This document shows, piece after piece, positions 27,802-64,000 of a stretch of DNA of 64,000 nucleotides (position 1 is its first letter; the number at the start of each line of letters is the position of its first letter). The translations under genes were made by a program, and so were the position numbers. The notes beneath the pieces are model-generated. The model saw only the letters and a list, made by a program, of their open reading frames with translations, did not search any database and was not told where the DNA came from. The DNA is taken from assembly GCA_949316495.1 (NCBI GenBank), contig OX439000.1, positions 54,037,720-54,101,719 of the forward strand, in the 5' to 3' direction. Source of the DNA: Amphiduros pacificus. Lineage: Eukaryota; Annelida; Polychaeta; Phyllodocida; Hesionidae.

Positions 27802-28990
27802 CTGTTACAGGTGATATATAAAGCTTGGTCTGATTCTCATAATCTGTTAGAGGTGATATCTAAAGCTTGGTCTGATTCTCATTATCTGTTAGAGGTGATA
27901 TATAAAGCTTGGTCTGATTCTCATTATCTGTTAGAGGTGATATCTAAAGCTTGGTCTGATTCTCATTATCTGTTACAGGTGATATATAAAGCTTGGTCTG
28001 ATTCTCATAATCTGTTAGAGGTGATATCTAAAGCTTGGTCTGATTCTCATTATCTGTTAGAGGTGATATCTAAAGCTTGGTCTGATTCTCATTATCTGTT
28101 ACAGGTGATATATAAAGCTTGGTCTGATTCTCATTATCTGTTAGAGGTGATATCTAAAGCTTGGTCTGATTCTCATTATCTGTTAGAGGTGATATCTAAA
28201 GCTTGGTCTGATTCTCATTATCTGTTACAGGTGATATCTAAAGCTTGGTCTGATTCTCATTATCTGTTACAGGTAATATCTAAAGCTTGGTCTGATTCTC
28301 ATAATCTGTTAGAGGTGATATCTAAAGCTTGGTCTGATTCTCATTATCTGATAGAGGTGATATATAAAGCTTGGTCTGATTCTCATAATCTGTTACAGGT
28401 GATCTCTAAAGCTTGGTCTGATTCTCATAATCTGTTAGAGGTGATATATAAAGCTTGGTCTGATTCTCATAATCTGTTACAGGTGATCTCTAAAGCTTGG
28501 TCTGATTCTCATTATCTGTTAGAGGTGATATATAAAGCTTGGTCTGATTCTCATAATCTGTTACAGGTGATCTCTAAAGCTTGGTCTGATTCTCATTATC
28601 TGTTAGAGGTGATATCTAAAGCTTGGTCTGATTCTCATTATCTGTTACAGGTGATATCTAAAGCTTGGTCTGATTCTCATTATCTGTTAGAGGTGATATA
28701 TAAAGCTTGGTCTGATTCTCATTATCTGTTAGAGGTGATATCTAAAGCTTGGTCTGATTCTCATTATCTGTTACAGGTGATATATAAAGCGTGGTCTGAT
28801 TCTCATAATCTGTTAGAGGTGATATATAAAGCTTGGTCTGATTCTCATTATCTGTTAGAGGTGATATCTAAAGCTTGGTCTGATTCTCATTATCTGTTAC
28901 AGGTGATATATAAAGCGTGGTCTGATTCTCATAATCTGTTACAGGTGATATCTAAAGCTTGGTCTGATTCTCATTATCTGCCATAGGGGA
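27802..28990. repeat. 42-bp minisatellite, about 28 copies
   Basis: Units of 42 bp (GTGATATCTAAAGCTTGGTC then TGATTCTCATTATCTGTTAG AG). Because 42 is divisible by three, one frame stays open for 391 codons, repeating a 14-residue VISKAWSDSHYLLE. Unit differences fall mostly at first and second codon positions (Tyr/Asn, Glu/Gln, Ser/Tyr). That is not what purifying selection on a protein would give, so I call it noncoding. Confidence 0.93.
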
Positions 28991-31844
<2,854 letters not shown>

Positions 31845-32118
31845 ATTTGTTTGTTGTTTGGTTGGGGTTTTACATCACTTTCAACATTATTTCAGTCATT
31901 TCGTGATGAGACCTACTTGTAACAGATATAGTGCTGCCTCACTGATTTGTCATGTCGCAGGTCCTTGATATGACAACCCACCCTGTCACAGATTTACAAG
32001 GACAACGGGTTAATCCTTTGGACACGGGCCTCAGCTCATATGGGAAATTGTATTATGAGTTCAATTCCGGCATGGCCGGGGATCGAACCCACGACTTTTG
32101 GATCACCACAGAGGAACT
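31845..32118 (-). mobile_element. SINE copy, truncated at its tRNA head
   Basis: Matches the full copies from the tail (TTTGTTTGTTGTTTGGTTGG on the plus strand) through the central domain and the B box (GGGGATCGAACCC at about 32078-32090). It stops at GAGGAACTT (about 32118), before the A box. This is a typical 5' truncation of a minus-strand element. Confidence 0.87.
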
Positions 32119-34201
32119 TCTGTAAAACTCTGGAGTAAGGAACGGGCGTGGGAGATACAAATGTGTTAATGGTCAGGTATATGTGATGTAGACAATGATA
32201 ACAAGATCATACATTGATATATTATTCCATTTCTCTGAGATGAGAATAAAAGCATAGCAGTACATACACTTTTGTAGACGAGATATTTTGGATGAGACCA
32301 TCGCACCTTGAAGCAAACCTGAAGAACTTTGCTCTTCATTTGGTTGGGTTTTCTATTGTGCTTCATCATGTCACTTCATAAAGGAGTTTTCCCTCGGCGA
32401 TCTCGCATGGATCACATCTTTTTAGTAGTTGCTTATGACACTGGACACAGAGCAAAAAGTGCATTATTTGGAGGCTGTATTTGTGGTGGGAGTGGTAGAT
32501 GGCAGAGACTGATGGTTGGGGTCGAGAGGAAGCTACCTGGCTGGTCATAAGCGTACATGAGAAAGACTTATGTCAGTTTGTGCCGGAGATGTTAGTCAGA
32601 CCGTAGGCATACTCTGTGATCTGACAACTAGCCTTCGGGCGTGGCTGCCCTGCCCACAACAATACATTCGTGCTATTATCTGGAGTAGTAGAGGGACTTG
32701 CCAGAATAGTTCACCCCAAAAAAGATATCATAAGTGATCATGAACAAGACAATGTTTGTGTGACTATTGTTACACACAGAAACCTAAGGCAACAGATGTT
32801 GGACGACTTGTAAGTTGTGATTCTTGATTATTGTGGTTCTTTATTCATCCGGATAAAGTTAATAACACCCTTCATTCCGTTCCATGCATTACATTTCCTG
32901 ACCAGGGTATCAGATGAGCTGACTGTTAACCGTTGCCGGTTGCCAGCAGGTCAGCCTTACTTCACCATTATACGCTCGCAAATCTGCATGTCTCTCAGAC
33001 CTAACATCTTTTCTCTGACTTATTCTCTGTTCACCCATTAGGCTGAATATACGTACTGTGTATACTATGTCTGCCAGTAGCCAGTTCCACAAGGAAAAGC
33101 ATCTCCAATGCTACTTTTGTTCTCTTATCACAGGCATTTGATGTGATTAACTAAAAGATATTAGGTTTTATTTTAGGTTTATGTCTCAATTTTAGTTCTG
33201 CATAAATAAATGTCTTTTCGGGTCTTGACAACTTTATAAAGGTATGCTAAGGGGAGTGACTATTATTATTTCCGCATTTCTACTAATGAGCACTGCATAC
33301 TTATCTAATGTGTATTTGTTTGTATGGCAGCATTTGTAGACTCATGCTTTATCAATACGTTGGGGTCCTTTCATCAATCAAATATCCTATTGCTTCTGTA
33401 GTGCCTGTTATAGGTTAAAACCACATGTCATATAATGAATGGGATCAATGGGCTATTCCAATTGAATTTCCAAGATCTCATAATCAAATAAAGGGTTCGC
33501 ATATTGAAAAATTGATATTGTTCAAATTATGAATGTTTTACATGCATTTGTTACTTTATGCTGGATGGTCAAAAGGTGAAATCGTCAGAGGGTCTCTTAA
33601 AACCAGAGTTATGTTGATTTAACCATACTAATGTTATCTTACTGCTCAAGAATTGAATATTTGTTAAACTAAATGGAAATGATATTTACGTATTTCTCGA
33701 CAGGTTCTCTGAAAAATAAGATATAGAAAGGAGCTCTAAAATGACAACTCTATTTTATCAGTCGCACTGTGTTTCCGGTTATTCCAAGGCTAAAGCTGTT
33801 ACCTGGATGTATTGTTTCCTCGCAAACGTCACCGTAAAACATTTTCTCACGTCTGAATTGGACAAGAGTTTCCTTGAACGTCTATCACAACGTTTCACAC
33901 TTTGGCTGCTAATCTTTTTTTAATCTCGACCATCTTGAAAATGTTATCCTACTTAACACTCGTGTCAGATTCATCTCTGCTTGTTTTAATAGTGATCTTT
34001 TGTTTCCCCCAAAATGAAGATTGGTCCCTCTTTGTGTTCACCACAACCCCCCATTACATATTACAACGTCCATATATGTTTTATAACCCCTCTTTTTAAC
34101 TGTTGACCTGTCCACTCGCTTTCTTTTCTCCTGTCCATCATCATGTAATCCCTCCATGGTACTTAAGTTGTGTATTTATTATTGTTGCTTTGTGTTTGCA
34201 G
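32119..34201. other. upstream region of the SLC16-like gene, no gene recognised
   Basis: AT-rich. It probably contains intron or promoter sequence of the transporter gene, since the acceptor at 34201 implies an upstream noncoding exon; no promoter element or donor could be pinned down. Confidence 0.35.
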
Positions 34202-34574
34202 GCGGAGATGTGGCCATATATGTCTGATAGCTAGAGTTGCACACCGCTGGACAGCATCTGATGGAGGTTTAGCTGTCCCCTCCATACCAGGAGCATATGT
34301 ATCTTGATGGTACAGAGTATCTACTCGCTCGCCACATCGCTTATTTGCTTTCACCAGAAGTCTGAGAATGCAGACCACTGCGTCCGTATGTGGAAGAATA
34401 GCACTCAAGAGGGATGTCCCATACAAGCATGTTGCCACATTGGGTGAAATCAAGTGTGATAGAATCGCCTAGGGCTCGGTAAGAACTTCTTCCTCGAGGA
34501 ATTAACCAGAAGCTCATGGCTGGCCTCTAACTGAATTAGCGTGAGATTGCAGAGGAGTTTGGAACACCTTCACC
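34202..34574 (+). other. probable 5' leader (5' UTR) of the SLC16-like gene
   Basis: A pyrimidine-rich tract ending in TTTGCAG reaches 34201, a good splice acceptor, and sequence continues without a stronger acceptor to the start codon. I infer that the first coding exon extends back to about 34202 and that a further noncoding exon lies upstream. The stretch holds a short upstream reading frame at 34208-34234 (eight codons) and an in-frame TGA at 34542-34544, so the protein cannot begin further 5' in this exon. No promoter was identified. Confidence 0.45.
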
Positions 34575-61559
<26,985 letters not shown>

Positions 61560-61898
61560 GGTATAATGTAATTATAGTATAATATATCTCTTAAAAGTGA
61601 TTTGTTAAACTAGTCAGTGGTACTCCACATCAGCCAACGAGCCACAGCTTATTGACGTTTTTAGTCGTTACCTCACATTGATTCCTATGCCAATAAGTTA
61701 CACCCTGTGATTGTGAGGTATGAGGATTTGTCCCATTGGAAAATTAGTTTCTTAGATAAATATAATATTAGGCCGAGGACTAAATATGATATGAATTTGT
61801 ATATAACAGGTACAGCATGGCAATACATGACTTTTTATCACCTTATCGTAATCTATGTTGTTTAAACGTCACTCAAATTATTCCATTTATGAACGTTC

Positions 61899-61961
61899 GG
61901 GGGCTGGGCTAGATTCTCATGTTATATTACTGTAAATATGAAATAATATTGTCCCAGCCCC
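61899..61961 (+). promoter_or_regulatory. candidate 3'-UTR hairpin with Pumilio-type site, copy 1
   Basis: A 9-bp perfect stem (GGGGCTGGG 61900-61908 with CCCAGCCCC 61953-61961) encloses a 44-nt loop containing TGTAAATA at 61931-61938, which matches the Pumilio/PUF consensus UGUAnAUA. The loop and left arm belong to a 37-nt segment repeated 1.17 kb downstream. Confidence 0.4.
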
Positions 61962-63070
61962 AGCCCAGCTCCATTTCAGGCTGTTAAATGAAATAGAGTC
62001 AGTTCCATACAACCCAAACAGCTACAACAATATATATGCGACTTGTGGTTATTTATTGGTGTGGAATTTAAAACTCCTCCAACTGAAGCTGGCAAAGGTT
62101 GAATGGAATTGCGTCTATTAGTAAGCAAAAGCTGGGCATGCTCAAAACGCTTCATATATTTCACTGTACTGTGCAGATGACATGATAAATGAGTGATTGC
62201 ATTAAACTGGGAGTCATGCATATAAATTTGCATGTTGTGATCATGGTGAATGTGTATGTAATACTACTACAATAAGACTAATCGTCTCATACTGAGTTGC
62301 AATACACCAAATGATGATTTAAACGCGAATGAGGGGAGGTAGACGTATCGTGTGTAACAACTAGCGTCAGTTCAACGCGAATCATGTACTGTATCTGGTA
62401 GGTAGACCTGAACAGAAATGTCGGGTATTTTAGCTAGTCTTGCTCTTTACTTAATGTAACATTGTGTGTTTATGTGAAACATACTGCAGAACAGTTAATA
62501 GATGGCTGCGTGTAGAATTATATGTCAGATAGTTAACTTTGGGGAGTTATTCAAACTTCATGTATTACTTTCAAGTAGTTCAAAATGCGTATTGAACCAG
62601 GTAGCAGCCAGTACGAACCTAACTGTTGAAAGCATAGAAAGCAAGGTTTTATGCAAGAAAGAGCGTACATAACATCGTAATTCCAGAATAAGGTCGTATA
62701 AGCCGAATCATGTGTTTGGAAGGATAACATCTGAAAGTGAAAATGATCAGTTAAAAATGGACGTTAAATGATGAAAGCGATTATTTTCTTTCATGCTTTG
62801 AATGGTGCTATGAATGAATATTGAGTATTTCGCTCATTTCAAATTCTTTACCGATTTGAAGATTAGTACGGTAGTAGTAGCTGAGATAGGCAAAAGTTGC
62901 CTACCAACATAATGCTCATCACTCCCAATGAGAAGTTTATGTATGGAGAAATGAGATGTACAGAACTGATATTGCTGGGTATCGTAAACCCTCGCACATG
63001 CGCATTAATGGTGGGGGTGTCGTAAACCCTCGTTTTGTGCATTGTGAACAAAGAATGAACAAAAGAGGGT

Positions 63071-63107
63071 GCTGGGCTAGATTCCCATGTTATATTATTG
63101 TAAATAT
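63071..63107 (+). promoter_or_regulatory. candidate Pumilio-type site, copy 2 of the 37-nt segment
   Basis: Two mismatches in 37 positions against 61903-61939. TGTAAATA is preserved at 63099-63106. The left GCTGGGCT arm is kept, but the matching right arm is reduced to AGCCCA at 63120-63125, giving a shorter stem. Confidence 0.4.
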
Positions 63108-64000
63108 ATAAATAGAAACAGCCCATGTATAAAACCAGTATTCGAAGACAACATCTAGGAAATAACGCAGTATGTATGGTTGTGATGATGGGATCGGTGT
63201 TGAAAAGTAAACAATCGTTTAGAGGCTGAATTAGTGTTCTGATGACAGTAAAACACTCGTCAATGTAATCATCTTTATATTTTCAAAGTTGTTTCTTCAC
63301 GAAAAGTAGAACCATGACGACAATTTGGGAGTGCTCCATGATTGTGACTTTTAGCATCTGGGGCTAACAGCTGTACCATGGGTCAATTCAAACTTACAAA
63401 TAAATATATTTACACCACATCATCAACTTCCAATTTTTTGAACTGGGATGCTCTTGCAAATCTCCGTTATTAATAAACCCATATAATGTGACAAGGAATA
63501 TTATGGTTATGAAAAAGAACAGGATAAAACTCTTGCCAATCGGTCACTGGACGGTACTTGGGTATTGTGCACATGTTAGGCTTGAAGACGATGTGGTAAA
63601 ACGGTTCTAAAAATGTGAATGATGTGTGCAAATAAGCAGTAGTTGCCCTACTTAGGCTCTAATAAACCAGTTACACAAAAGATCTCACGCATATATTATG
63701 CAGAATTGCACGGTTCGTTATTATTTACAAAGTACACAATAATTAGCGATATAATTTTTGGTGTGTGATCTATGTGCTTGAGCAGAACTGTTTTGTCTTC
63801 ATCCAATAGTCGTTGTTTGTGAAATGTTTTACAGGTAATCAAATATGTCATAATGTAGGTACATCACACAACCCCATGAACCTTATGTTTTAAAGAATGT
63901 TTCGAACAAGATGTGCGAGTGCAGGAGCTGTTGTTAGCAAAGTTTCAAAGTTCCAGGTGCTTTGCTAATTAGGTGACTTGATGTTTTATATATCCAGGCT

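Larger units (their letters stand above)
61560..64000 (+). other. 3' flank / candidate 3' UTR of the SLC16-like gene
   Basis: No coding sequence seen. AATAAA polyadenylation signals occur at 63399-63404, 63472-63477 and 63661-63666; none is close to the stop codon, so the 3' UTR could be about 2 kb long. It includes two copies of a 37-nt segment (61903-61939 and 63071-63107), each carrying TGTAAATA. The real cleavage site cannot be settled from sequence. Confidence 0.4.

Noticed and set aside
27811-28986. 391-aa protein gene of 14-residue repeats
   Set aside because: Unit variation is mostly amino-acid changing, there is no signal peptide, no non-repeat domain and no convincing start context. 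Better explained as a 42-bp minisatellite.

Overview
The window looks like nuclear DNA of a lophotrochozoan animal, most likely a mollusc. The evidence is AT-rich sequence with large GT-AG introns, many unrelated minisatellites, and a tRNA-headed SINE. The SINE's tail and central domain are of a type I associate with gastropod and bivalve genomes; that is recalled pattern knowledge, not a search result.

One protein-coding gene is convincing. It is a plus-strand SLC16/monocarboxylate-transporter-like gene of six coding exons: 34575-34764, 54028-54339, 58757-59091, 59775-60003, 60409-60549 and 60928-61559. All five junctions have GT-AG ends and agree in phase, giving an open frame of 612 codons plus a stop. 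The predicted protein has the 12-helix MCT layout and an unusual C-terminal tail carrying polyproline, NPF and Gly/Tyr-rich segments. The first coding intron is 19.3 kb and the last three are under 700 bp.

Region 1-34 kb (upstream): no gene recognised. It holds a SINE (3816-4144) and arrays of 67 bp (4446-5382), about 12-15 bp (10931-11290), 29 bp then 28 bp directly abutting (13956-15971), and 42 bp (27802-28990). It also holds a composite repeat with a SINE nested in it (12530-13860), a perfect 102-bp palindrome (21383-21484), and a further truncated SINE (31845-32118).

Region 34-54 kb (leader, exon 1, intron 1): a likely 5' leader exon and exon 1 with a strong start context. Intron 1 has four full CRE-type TGACGTCA sites in its first 4 kb, a foldback, and the second copy of the composite repeat (41330-42720). 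It also has a 38-bp array split by a GC-rich insertion (47730-49225), another SINE with target-site duplications (49928-50246), and a 28-bp array with trimeric higher-order structure (52404-53114).

Region 54-64 kb: exons 2-6, a 40-bp array, long (TA)n tracts in introns 3 and 5, and a 3' flank. The flank contains two copies of a 37-nt segment, each with a Pumilio-type TGTAAATA, and several AATAAA signals. Several non-repetitive stretches with clustered TAAT cores are proposed, weakly, as conserved regulatory DNA. No microbial operon, CRISPR array, rRNA, functional tRNA or retroviral/LTR element was recognised.
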